A stretch of 64,000 nt of DNA, taken from assembly GCA_027625915.1 (NCBI GenBank), contig JANTQA010000032.1, positions 5,146,001 through 5,210,000 of the forward strand, written 5' to 3'. Positions 1 to 10,899 of the stretch are shown here, piece by piece. Under the pieces are notes generated by a model. That model did no database searches. It worked only from the letters and a program-made list of their open reading frames with translations, and was not told the DNA's origin. Both the position numbers and the translations under genes were made by a program. Position 1 is the stretch's first letter; every line of letters starts with the position of its first letter. Source of the stretch: Anaeramoeba flamelloides. Its lineage: Eukaryota; Metamonada; Anaeramoebidae.

Positions 1-715
1 TATCAATCCCTAATCAGTTTGGGTAAAATGTGTAATTATTTGGAATTGTGAGATTATATTTTATAAGAGTAAATTGTAAATCGTGATATTGTTTTTCATA
101 CTAGTGTTAAAAATTAATTGGATTTTATTACTTTGGAACTTTTCAAGCCATTTTGAAAGATTTTAGAATTAGAAAAAAAATAATTTGATCATACCAATAT
201 CTTCAAAGAAACAATCAATTTTGAAAAATACAACAAAAGAAACAAATTAAACCAAGGATTAGATAAAAAGATATTTTCCTTGTCGTTTTATACCTGGTTG
301 ATGGGTTGATTGAACATTTACATTGACAATACTTTATTTTTTTTTATATATAATCCTTGTTTCCCAACATATTATCAGATTAGAATTGCTTACAATAAAA
401 ATAGTCAGTGTAATAAAAATTATTAAGGGTGTTCGATATTTTTAATTCTCTTTAGTTAAAAAAATCCATTGGTAGAATCCATTTTTAAAAAACAGCATTT
501 TAAATTTAAAATATTTCACAAAGAAGTTTAAGGATTATTCGAATTTTATTCATAGTGGCTATTACTTTTATACCCACAACATGAATTATGAACTAAATAG
601 AATGTTGAGTTAATAGATCTTGTTAAAATGTAAAATTTATTTTCTTTTGAGGAAGGCAAAAAAAATTTACTTTCCAAATCCAAAATTTTTCACTCAAAAT
701 TTTCGGCTTCCAAAA

Positions 716-822
716 TGATATTGGGAAAATGTCACTCCACTTTATATTGAAGTTTGTTAGAGTTGGTGGTGAGTGTAGCCACCCATTTGAAAAGAAAGTG
801 GAGTGACATTTTCCCAATATCA
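716..822. mobile_element. Short inverted-repeat element (MITE-like), perfect 28-bp arms
   Basis: The two ends, 716-743 and 795-822, are exact reverse complements over 28 bases, starting TGATATTGGGAAAATGTCAC. They enclose a 51-base loop that is richer in GC than the flanks. Perfect arms in such AT-rich, drifting DNA suggest a young insertion or an arm kept for its structure. No target duplication is obvious. It could be a miniature DNA transposon or a transcribed hairpin. No second copy was noticed in this window. The rest of 1-1920 shows no convincing gene. Confidence 0.6.
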
Positions 823-1920
823 AAAAAAATAGCTTTTTATTTTTGCCTTGCTTTGTTGGGATTTTTCGAAAAGTTTTTGGATCAATAAATGATTTTAGTC
901 AAAATCTTAAAATTGCTAAAAATTGGCAATATTTGACTTTCCCTCAATTCATTATATTTTAAAGTTCTTAATCTATTTACTGCTTTGTATTTCAATGCTC
1001 ACAGAACATAAAGTTCAGATAGCCCTTAATATAAAATGATGGATCTCAAGATTGGTAACCATTTCACTTTTTTTTTTTTACTGATCTAAATACAAATTGT
1101 TCCTTTTAAATTTTAGAGTAATGTCAATAAAAATAAGTGTCTTATACGAGAAGTCAACAATATCGCGTTTTTTTTTAATTTACAATTGGATTTGATAAAT
1201 GTCTTGTTTATTTAGTTGATGTTTTGTTAAATTTTGATTCTTTAAAGTGCTTGGTTTAAAAACAATTTATTAGTTTTTTTTCCTTTAAAAATAAAATGGC
1301 AGAATAGAAAGCTGAGATCAGAATAATTGTTAAACCATTTAGACTTTCCCCAAAGTAGATTTATATGAATCAACTTAAAATTCTATTGTGGCATTTATTT
1401 TTACTTTCAAAAAGAAATTAAAAGTAATTGTTTTTAATCAAGTACTTTGAATATGAAAAAGAAACTAGACACATCCAAAGTAAAATATATTGTTTTCTAT
1501 TCTTCTTTCAAAATATTGAAAAATGTGAAAATTTTGACTTTCATATAACTGTTCACTTAAAAATCGAGATATTAGTATTTAGATTAAAAAAGCGAAAATT
1601 TTTTACTTTATTTTCTATTTCCTTTTTCAAATATAGACACAAATTACAATCTCACTTTTTTGAAAACTCAATTTATTAAAGAAATAAAGGGAAAGGGGTG
1701 TGAATATTTTCTTCCCTTTATAATTCAAAAATCTATATTTTGGTTTTCGATCAGTCATACTTTAAAACTAAATTAAAGTTGAGGATTACCCTGAATAGAT
1801 TTTGTTTGAAAAGAATAATAATATAATCCATCTCACCTTATTTTTCCAAGACTAAATTAAAAATTTTTATGTTTTCATTTTTTGAATTTTTTTTTTCAAA
1901 ATTTTTTTCTTCTTCCAAAA

Positions 1921-2811
1921 ATGATAAGTTTGATAATTGAATTCTTATCACAACACAAACAAATACTTTTGACAACCTATTTTTCTGTTACCTTTCTCCA
2001 CGTCTTGGTTCTCTTGATCTGTTTCTTTTATTGTCGTAAAAATGCAACTGCGATCAAAATATCGAATTTAGTTGGCTTGATCTTTTTAATTTATCAGGTT
2101 CTTGGCATGATTTATTTCCTTCTGAAATTTCTTGAACCAACCTCAAAAGGTTTGACTAACGTAAACATTGGCATCCAAAATTTTCTCGATTATTTACCTT
2201 TTCATAAAGAAGACACAACCGAAAAAATGAAATACTTTTGGGACGCAGCTGTTCTCGTTCTTTTCTTGGTTGGCTATTTGGTGATTTCAATGTTCAATTT
2301 ACCACAAAACAACTTTCTTACGCTATCAGTATCAAAAGCATTTAGCATTCTTCTCATGTATTTTGTGATCTTTACTTGGTGCCCTGTTGAAACAACTGTC
2401 TTATGGTCCTTACCAAACCGTGTGTCAATCTTAACAAAAATTTATTACTTTGGATGGATCTTGGTTGTGTTTCAATTGATAAGCTATACCTTCCTTATTG
2501 TTTTTTTCAAAAATCAACAAAATCACCAACATCAAAGGAATAACGCACAAAACCCTATTAAAGAACTTCTCAAACAAGATAGCTCTCCTCTTTTTTTTGG
2601 TCCAATGTTCATCCTTTGGTCTCCTGTTTACATGACAATCGATCATTTTATTTTTTCTTCTGTTTTCACCATTTATTTCTTCACTGCTTCTTCAGCCAAT
2701 GACTCACATTTTAAAGCTGCATGGTCGGGTCTCTTATCAAACTCAAAACGTTTATTTAACAAAACATTTCCTATTATGATCTTAAACAGATTTGTTAAAA
2801 AAAATAAATAA
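1921..2811 (+). CDS. Orphan multi-pass membrane protein, 296 aa
   Basis: This is an intronless frame of 296 codons from ATG 1921 to TAA 2809-2811. The frame stays open 39 bases upstream, but 1921 is its first ATG. About six hydrophobic stretches are visible, near residues 18-38, 48-70, 107-125, 133-152, 172-197 and 228-255. A polar loop rich in Gln, Asn and His (about 198-215) separates the last two, and the C-terminus is basic (ending KKNK). There is no clear signal peptide beyond the first membrane segment. Codon use contains many C-ending codons compared with the surrounding noncoding DNA, which supports a real gene. I do not recognise the family. A membrane location is inferred from hydropathy only, and no substrate can be assigned. 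No operon-like neighbour exists. The next features downstream are a dispersed repeat and a transposon-like element. Confidence 0.75.
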   Translation: MISLIIEFLSQHKQILLTTYFSVTFLHVLVLLICFFYCRKNATAIKISNLVGLIFLIYQVLGMIYFLLKFLEPTSKGLTNVNIGIQNFLDYLPFHKEDTTEKMKYFWDAAVLVLFLVGYLVISMFNLPQNNFLTLSVSKAFSILLMYFVIFTWCPVETTVLWSLPNRVSILTKIYYFGWILVVFQLISYTFLIVFFKNQQNHQHQRNNAQNPIKELLKQDSSPLFFGPMFILWSPVYMTIDHFIFSSVFTIYFFTASSANDSHFKAAWSGLLSNSKRLFNKTFPIMILNRFVKKNK

Positions 2812-2904
2812 GTATTTTTTTCTTGTTATTCCCTTTTTTTTTATTTCTTTTTGATTTTTTTTTTTTTTTTTTTGGAAATTTAACGTTTTTTTCAAAAGAT
2901 CATT

Positions 2905-3255
2905 TAAAAAAAAAAAAGATCTTCGAAAAGACAAATAATCACGATGAAAAAATTGAGACTATAAAGTGTCTTTTAAAATGAATTTAATTGAGCCGAAAAT
3001 CTTGTTGTTCAACTTTTTTTCTGTGAAAGTTCAGTAATAAAAAATCTGTAATCTTAATTTCAAAAATTGTAACTCAGTTTTTTTTAGTTTTTGGTTTTAT
3101 TTTTTTTTAATTTACAAAATATCAGGTTTTTAATAATTTAGAAGACTTAAAAGTTAATTACAAATCAGATTGTATTATTTGTTGTTGTTGAATACTAAAG
3201 GATATATCATTTTTAACGATTTATTATTTCAAGTGAGTCACAATTTTTGAAATCG
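2905..3255. repeat. Dispersed repeat family R, copy 1
   Basis: The segment carries the family hallmarks in order: AGATCTTCGAAAAGACAAAT, then GTGAAAGTTCAGTAATAAAA, then GAGTCACAATTTTTGAAAT. The same ordered blocks recur near 13.9 kb, 40.7 kb, 54.9 kb and 63.3 kb, with spacing of roughly 300-350 bases. The copies differ at many sites, so the family is old. No long frame is shared between copies and no terminal repeats were defined. It is probably a non-autonomous transposon of unknown class. Confidence 0.6.
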
Positions 3256-3680
3256 TGTTTATATATATATATATTCAGGTACTTAGTGTATCACTCCAGA
3301 GGTTTATATCAGTTTTTTTTTATTTATTTAAAAGAATTGTTAAAATTAAATATTTTTTACTTTAACCAAAGAAGAAGTATTAAATTTGGAAATGGTCAGA
3401 ATTTGATATTTTTCATGATCAAATTACTGAATTGTAAGATGGTACTGTTTTCCACATACAAAGAGTAATTATTCTTCGAAGTCTAATGTTATTTACTTTT
3501 CAATAAAAATATTTTAAAAAATCATGTTTTATTAAGATTTGTTATGCTGTTTTCAGAACTGTCTTTCTATGAATATTTCGATCTATCAAATTCCTAATAT
3601 TTCGAAATTTGAAAACTTCTTCTCTATCTAACCATAAAAAGGATTTAATTCCATAATGTTTTGATTCATAGGCTCCTCAC

Positions 3681-4881
3681 TTTAGATTTCTTTAACGACT
3701 ACGTTTGCAATTCAACAATTTGTCTCAAACCAATAAACTCCAATCTCTTTTACATTATGAAAGCATGATCTTTAAAATATTCTCCAATTTGGTTCAAAAA
3801 ATCATTTTAAGTCATTTTTTTAATGAAAAATCAAAAAGAAATTTTGAGATACGTGAACTCGAACACCCTTGTTAAGGAACGTGAAAATGAAAAAGAAAAA
3901 TCACCACGAGTTTCTTGCACAAAAAATTGAAGATCTTCAAAAAACACTTCTCAATAAACAACTCTAACTTTCGAAGATTACATTGTATAGGATTTTTGAA
4001 TGTTGGGTTCCTTGAATTGTTCTAGTAATTGGTAAACCAGGTTAATTCACGACAAAGGAGTTGAGGGTTTCTCTTGTTTTTTGTTTGGTTCATGTTGTTT
4101 TTCCTTGAATAAATCTCCCCACCATGACTAAGAGGAGAGTATCCCCCAGAATTGGTTGTGGAACAATATGATCCATGCCAAATGCACTTCACATTTTTTT
4201 GGTGCTTTTTTGATAAAATTTTTTTTGTTTGGATCCTTTCTCTCAAAACCCAATTTGTTGTGTCAATATAAATTCAGTTGAGGTTGTGTGAGAAAGGTTT
4301 TGAAGATTTTTGCATTCAAGGATCTTTTGAAATAATTAAGTTTGGGAAAATTAGTCAAGTTTTTTTATTTCAAAAAAAAATATTGCGCCAGTTGAGAAAA
4401 AATGATCTTGCGATTTTTGTAAATGTGGATTTTAGTGGATTTGATCCAATACCAATACAATTATCTAAGACATTAGTCAAAAAATGTCATAATTGTGAAA
4501 CAACAAACTTTTTCATCCAAAATTGTTCTCTTTTCTAATTTTTAACCCTCTAGGTCATTTTTTAAAACCTTCTCATCTTAACTCACAAATCAAAAAAAAA
4601 TCATAGAAAGCCCACACTAATTTGTAAGGGTTTTAAAAAATGACATAAAAACTTATTTTCTCAAAAATCTGATTTTTGCCAACCTTCTTTGTCATTTTGA
4701 GATACGCTGAGAGACAACTCGAGTTGAAAAATTCAGACTTTTTTTGGAAAAATTTGTCATTTTTTACTTCTTAGATCTCTCTGGAAAAAACTTTGAGAGA
4801 TTTATCAACAACCAAACCAGGATAAAAAACACATAAATCTTCGAATTTGAATTGCAAACGTCGTCGTTAAGAAGTCCTAAA
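3681..4881. mobile_element. 1.2-kb inverted-repeat-bounded element with protein-like relics
   Basis: Arms at 3681-3715 and 4847-4881 are reverse complements over about 35 bases, with about six mismatches; the best core is ACGTTTGCAATTCAA. The interior holds protein-like pieces. A 26-codon frame at 3887-3967 begins MKKKNHHEFLAQKIEDLQ. A frame at 4278-4541 opens immediately after a CAG splice-acceptor-like site and reads on for 87 codons, including LRKNDLAIFVNVDFSGFD and two Cys pairs. A GC-richer patch lies near 4110-4190. No known transposase motif was recognised. It may be a decayed DNA transposon or a host pseudogene trapped between arms. The exact outer ends and target duplication are unresolved. 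Confidence 0.4.
4278..4541 (+). pseudogene. Protein-like open frame, unidentified (possible exon relic)
   Basis: The 87-codon frame starts right after ATTCAG and ends at TAA 4539-4541. It has a mixed amino-acid composition that is unlike translated poly-A/T noise. Visible features are CEKGFEDFC near its start and KKCHNCETTNFF near its end. No initiating ATG lies in frame nearby and no upstream exon could be joined in phase. It sits inside the inverted-repeat element at 3681-4881, so it may be part of that element's lost protein. The family is not recognised. Chance retention of an open frame remains possible. Confidence 0.3.
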
Positions 4882-5294
4882 TTATTTTTGAAAAATTCGA
4901 ATAATTTTTTTTTTTTTACCGAATTTTTGAAAATAAAAACAAATTACAAAAAAACAAATTCCATTTCTCTGTTCTATAGTTTTACTTTTCCTAAATCATT
5001 GTTACTCAAAAATATATTTAATATTTAAAAATAAAAAGAACTTTATTAGGAATGTTAACGATCTATAATTTGATCAGAAGTTTTTTTCTTAATTATTCGT
5101 TTTCATAACTACTCAAATTATTTCTAGGTAAGAAGAATCTTGATTTAATTTTTTTCACAATGTTAGTTTTATTTTTAATAGAATTTAAAATTGGTTTTAA
5201 GATTAAAACAATTCGAAATTTTCAATATCAGTCCAATAACTTGAATTTTTTTAAATTTAGAATTGTCATATTGAAATTCATTTTTTAATTTTTC

Positions 5295-6567
5295 ATGTCA
5301 AGAATAATAGATATAAGAATTCCATCAAAGCAATTAATTGAAAACACAAAAGAGGTTTTTCACGTTTGTTACGAACCAATTTTTAGGTAGGTTTCATAGA
5401 GATTCCTTTCGAGATTTCTTCTTCTTTGATCTTATTTCTTTTTTATTTTTTTTTTTATTTTCGCAAACGACTCAAAAACTCAATAGCCAAGAAACTGAAG
5501 AACTTCAGGAAATACTCCAAGACACAAACGTTCAAAGGGATCTTAAAAATATCACAATTCATTCACTTGTGAATTTTTATTCTTTAGCAACAATTTCAAT
5601 TGTGACACCAGAGATTTATATTTTTGTTGGTAAGTCAACCAAATAACACACAACCAAATAACATACAAAACAAACCAAAAACACTTTCTTTGGAGAAATC
5701 TCACTGATTGAAAACAATTTCTTTTTTTCTCTATTATTTTTTATTTTAATTTCACAATACCTTTTTAAACACACAATTACAAAAGAATCCCGCCCCTCTA
5801 TCCTTATTGAAAAAAACAGCTTTCTAAAAAATGGAAAAGAACTCAGGGCACACAGGATGTATTATAAATTTAAAATTGGAAACACAAAAAATTTAAAAGG
5901 TCTAACTTTGGATCTTAGTAACTATCGTTATCTTATTGATACCCTAAATAGTAAACTTTTATTTAATACTCTTAACCCTTACGATGAATTATCAAAACCA
6001 TCAGAAATTCAAAAAATTATTGAAAAGGGGTATGGCTTAGTGAAGGGTTTGTTTGAAGGCAGAAGAAAAAGAAAATTGGATGAAAAAGAAAAGGTAGAAG
6101 AAACATCATATTCTAGTGAAAGTGGGTCTGAGTCAGGGTCAGACTCAGACAAGTTTCTTATTGACATTATTAATAATGAAAAAAGTACTGATGATGAGGA
6201 CGAAAGCGACGAGCTGATTGAAGAACAAAAAAAGAAAAAAAAACGAACATTTCAAATTGAAACTAGAAACAAAAACGAACACGAACAAGAACAAGAACAA
6301 ATAGAACAACTGCAACAGTTGCTCAGTATTACAAATAAGAGTGAAAAAGAAAAAGTCAGCAATCAAGAAAAAAAAGTATTTCGAAATGCTGACGAAGAAA
6401 ATGGCCGTCAACCACAAAGAAAAACCAAAAAGAAAGCCCAAAAATCAAAATTACAACAATTTAACATTGAATTCTTAGATTCAAAAATCCCAAAAAACAA
6501 AAGTTTAAAAAAGAAGAAGAAGAAGAAAAACAAAAAAATAATGAAATTACCTTTAGAGAAGATTTAA
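5295..6567 (+). CDS. Orphan charged protein, 338 aa, three exons
   Basis: Exons are 5295-5386, 5487-5629 and 5786-6567, joined by GTAGGT...CAATAG (100 nt) and GTAAGT...AAAAG (156 nt). Phases agree at both junctions and give 339 codons including the stop. The start is ATG 5295 (MSRIIDIRIPSKQLIENTKE). Residues 1-150 look like a folded domain, with mixed hydrophobic and polar segments such as TPEIYIFVESRPSILIEKN. From about residue 155 it becomes highly charged: KR-rich, then SESGSESGSDSD, an acidic stretch, EQEQEQ, and a Lys-rich tail. This layout resembles nuclear or nucleolar proteins with acidic and basic tracts, but that is inference. No family was recognised. The second junction depends on choosing acceptor 5785, which is the only nearby site that keeps the phase. 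Confidence 0.65.
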
Positions 6568-9500
6568 TTTGAAAATTTTAAATATATAATGAGATGAATT
6601 TTGAAATTCGAAATTTCCTTTAAATTTAATCAAAGATAAATTTTGATCATTTAATATAAAATAACAGGGATTTTATAATATTCTACAATCTTTTTTAAAC
6701 CCTAAATTTAAAAAAAATTTTTTTTAAATATTTGAACAATATAAGAAAAAGTTTTTTTTCTGTTATTTTTGAACTCTTTTCAAAAAAGGATTTCAATAAG
6801 AAATATTTTTTTTTTTTTTTATCCTTTTTTAAAAAGAAAAATAAATAAAAAAAATACCAAACCATTTTAATTATTGCCCAACTTTTCCTTTTTCTCTCCA
6901 TTTTAATTAACCACCATAAACAGCTAATGAACCCAGAAACCAGAAACATAAACTCTAGGAAAACTTGTGATGGTGAAATTGTGTCTTGTCATAATATCCG
7001 ATTATTTATCAAGATAAATTATGGTTGTGCTTGTTGCTTTCAGATCTTGTTTATGAAAATTCCAAAAATACCTTAAAAAAGATTTGTTTATAACGGCTGT
7101 GGAAAAAAAGTGAAACACAGTTTTTGATTGGGAACATTAATAGAACCTAAAAATGCAAAGTAAGATCAAATAATCAAAGAATAAATAAATAAATACAGAC
7201 AAAAGGAAGGAAAAAACACAATAACAGTTTTTTTAATACTATCTTTTGGTAATGGGTTTTTCTTTGATTGATCAATTATTAAAAATTTGTTGAAAAATTG
7301 ATTATTTTTGAGATCTCCAAAACCATTTGAACAAATTCGATATAAAAGTAGATTTAAATTGTGTTTGTTGGTTTGATTGAAAATAATATAATGGATTATT
7401 ATTTGAATTTTAATTGGTTTCTAATTTTTATGGATTTTACTTTTAGTTTTTCAGTAATATTCACAATTAAAAACCATGTTTCACTTTGTTTCCACAATGA
7501 TAAATAAAAATATTTTTAAAAATTTTGGAATATATTCCCATTTTAACCATAAACAAATAAATTAATCAGCAACCTATAATTATTTTTTAATTTTGAGATT
7601 TTTAAAGGAAGTAAGTACATTTTATCATTTTGAAAAATTTTAATAACATAAACCTTGTTGAAAAATATTCTTTGAGTGCCACCAGATATTGAAACTTTGA
7701 AAACCAAAATTCCATTCGATGTTCCATTTGTGAAAAGAAAGCAAACCCAAATTAATTCAGAGTTTAATCTTTCATTTATCAATTTTCTGAACATTTTTTG
7801 ATTAAAATTTTGTCTTTTTTAAATTTTATTTTGGATCTAGAAATGTGTTTAGAAGAATGAGTGAAATTAATCAAAGAGTAAACCAAAAAATAGACATCGA
7901 AAATGTGTGTATTTGAAAAAAATATTATATTTTCAAAGACCAAAGAAGAAAGATCACCTTTCTTTATAAATTTGTTGAAATCAAAAATGAAAAGAAAAAA
8001 TCAACCAAGGTCTCTTTTCGAAGATATGTTTTCTTTATCTTCTTAATTTGTATGAAAATCCAAACAATTTATAACCTTATCTTTCTTACCACATTACTTT
8101 TTATTATTATTTTATCAACAATTTTTTTTACAAAACTGCTTTTCAAAATTCTCTTTTTAAATATTTTTGTCAAACAAAATCGAAAATAAAGAATAGAATT
8201 TCAAAAATTAAAATAAAAAAATATGAATTCTTGGAATAAAAAAATAGTTACAAAATATTCAACCTAAAATAAAAAGAAAAATTTAGAAAAAAATTCAATC
8301 TGATTCAGAATTATTTTGAGTTCTCAATTGTATGGAAACTAAATAATTATAAAATAAAAAAAAATTGTCAAAAAATCTTTATTTCTGAATAGTAATTTAA
8401 TAAATATTTTTATTTTTCAGAGCAAAAACAAGAATTATTTGAATTTAAACGAAAATAGGATTTTTAAATTCATTTTGAAAAATTCTTTAGAAATAAAAAA
8501 TAATTTGTTTTCTCTAAAATTTTACAAACAAAAGTATTTCGGTGAAGAATTAAAAAAAAACTTAAAATTAAGAATAATTAATAGTATCAAATGTTACAGA
8601 TGATAACATAAATAAATGTTTTTTAAATTTTTTTTTTTGGATCAATTTGTTCATTTTTTTTTTTTGGCGAATTCCATTTTTTAGTTGGTAAGAAAATAAA
8701 TTATATTAGGATAAATTCCACTTCAATATTTATTAAAATTTCAATATATTTGGTCAAAGAAATGATTTGAATAATCCGTTTCACATAAATGGTTGCACGA
8801 AAAATTTGAAAATTGTACTTACCCCCTTAAATAGTTTCAAAATTTTGTATTTTAATCCTTTCTTCAATGAATAAATCATAAAAATCTGAAATCTGAAAAA
8901 TTAATTCATAAAGTGATTTAAAATTGAAAATACAATTTTGATATTAAATAAAAAAAGTAATAATCATTTGTATGAACGTAAAATATTTAAGTACATTTAA
9001 ATTTGAGAAGTTTCTTTGGTTATTATGTATTTTATATTAATTTAAAAAAAAATCTACCAAAAAAAAAAAAATTTCCTCAAATTTAAACATTTTTAATTAA
9101 AAATATTGTAAAAAAAAGATGAAAAATAAGATCCAAAAAAAAAAAAAATAAAATAAAACTTTTTTCTATCTAAAAATAAAGTAATTAACATACATTAATA
9201 AAAAAATATTTACATCACATTTATCATATTTTTTAGAAGAAAACTTGATGAAATCTTTCAATTATTTAATAAAAATTTACAAAAAACACTTTTATTATTT
9301 CACTATTAAATTGAATCTTAATAGCTTTTATTTTGTTTATTTAATGATGGAAGAAGTGTAAATTACACTCTAAATATCCTTTTACTTAAACTTACACAAA
9401 GGTAATTTAAGCATAAAATCATAGATATCATGATTTTCAAGTGAAAAACATACCCAATTTTTTTTTATTTAAAAAGCAAAAGCAAAAAAATGAAAAGGAA

Positions 9501-10899
9501 AAAGGACAAAAAAAAAAAAAAAAAAAAAAATAAAAAGGGCTTATTAGAAGCAATTGTTAAAAAAAAAAAAAAATGCGATCTTTCAATTAAGGACTTCCAA
9601 AATCATAAACACAACACTTTTGGTTAATTTAATTTAATTTGATATTTGATCATGAATGTTCATTTGGGGGGCCGTTGCTTAATTGTTGTAATTTCTAGCA
9701 TTTTTTTTTGATCTGATTTGCTTTTAAATCTTTGTACATTTTTTGTCTTTGGCTTTAGATTTTATTTTCTAGTTACTCATACTTTCATGTTTCAGTGTCA
9801 CGTTATTAGCAAGTATCCACTTGTTCTTTTTACATTGTAAATCTTCCTCTCAATAAAGAGAAGATCCATCCAGGGAAAAAATGGAAAAAAAATCAAAATA
9901 AATTTTGTTTTCGATTTTAATATAAACCGTTTTTCAGTTAAAGAAGCCCAGTTTTATTGAAGAAATCGGATATATTATATGATTTTAATAGAGTATTCTT
10001 CTTGAAATAATTTTCAATTTTTAGATCTGATAATTTTTTTATAAAATAGTAATTTTTTTTTATTTTGTGTTTTTTTTTTACCATTTTTTTTCAACTTTTT
10101 TTTTAACTTTTTCATTCAGTTTCCCCATTTTATCCAAAATTGTCAATTTGAGAAAGAAAAATGTTTGAAACCCCTAATTAAAATAAAGAAAAGTAATACT
10201 CTGTAATTTCCTATAAAATTGAGATGTTTATTATTAAAAAACATTATTGTCAACAACTTTAATTTTGCAAAGAAATTTAGTAATTTTTCACTAGACGCTT
10301 CAATGAAAGTGGTACAGTTTTTTTTTAAGATTTTATTTTTTTGAAAAATTTATTTTATTTAGGTATTTCTTTTATGAATACCAACTCTCATTTGAAGTTT
10401 AAAATTTCCATTATCTTTAAGTATTTGTATGTTGGTTGATTCATAAAAAAAATAATTGAATTTTTCATTTTTGGTTGGTTCACTTTGGGTAAAATGGAGT
10501 AAACATTATTAAAAAGTACAAGCAGACTCTGAAAACACATAAGAAAAATTATAGGATTTTTGTTTTTTTCCAGACACATTAGACATTCAATGAATTAAAA
10601 TGAACAGAAACAATTATAAATACTTCAAGATTAAATGATGAAAAATTCAACTTTAATCAAAAATTTCAAAAAAATAAATTTCAAAATCTTTTATTTAAAA
10701 ATTGAGTTCTTTTTTATTTTGTTCTTCAATTTTTAATTATAAAATATATATTTTTTGAATTTTCTATTTTTTAACAAAAAAATTAGATAATACAAAAAAA
10801 AATAAAAAAAACAATTTTTTTTTCAGAAAAAAAATGTTTACTTTAAAGTTTGGTTCAATCAAATAAAACCAACTCAAATAACTATTTTTAATTATTTCT
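6568..10899. other. Gene-poor AT-rich stretch
   Basis: About 4.3 kb contain no gene I can support. A minus-strand frame starting at ATG 7794 (MFRKLINERLNSELIWVCF) is protein-like for about 47 codons, until a possible donor GTTTATG, and could be a lone first exon; no partner exon was found. The segment at 9640-9900 is less AT-rich, with GGGGGGCCGTTGC at 9664, but has no long frame. The remainder is homopolymer-rich DNA. Confidence 0.4.

Noticed and set aside
1428-1679. 83-codon plus-strand frame
   Set aside because: Composition matches random AT-rich translation; starts without ATG and no homology.
6145-6441. 98-codon minus-strand frame
   Set aside because: Antisense shadow of the Glu/Lys-rich coding region of the 5295-6567 gene.
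9640-9900. Less AT-rich patch with a short frame from ATG 9652
   Set aside because: Only about 19 codons and no convincing exon partner; no RNA gene structure recognised.
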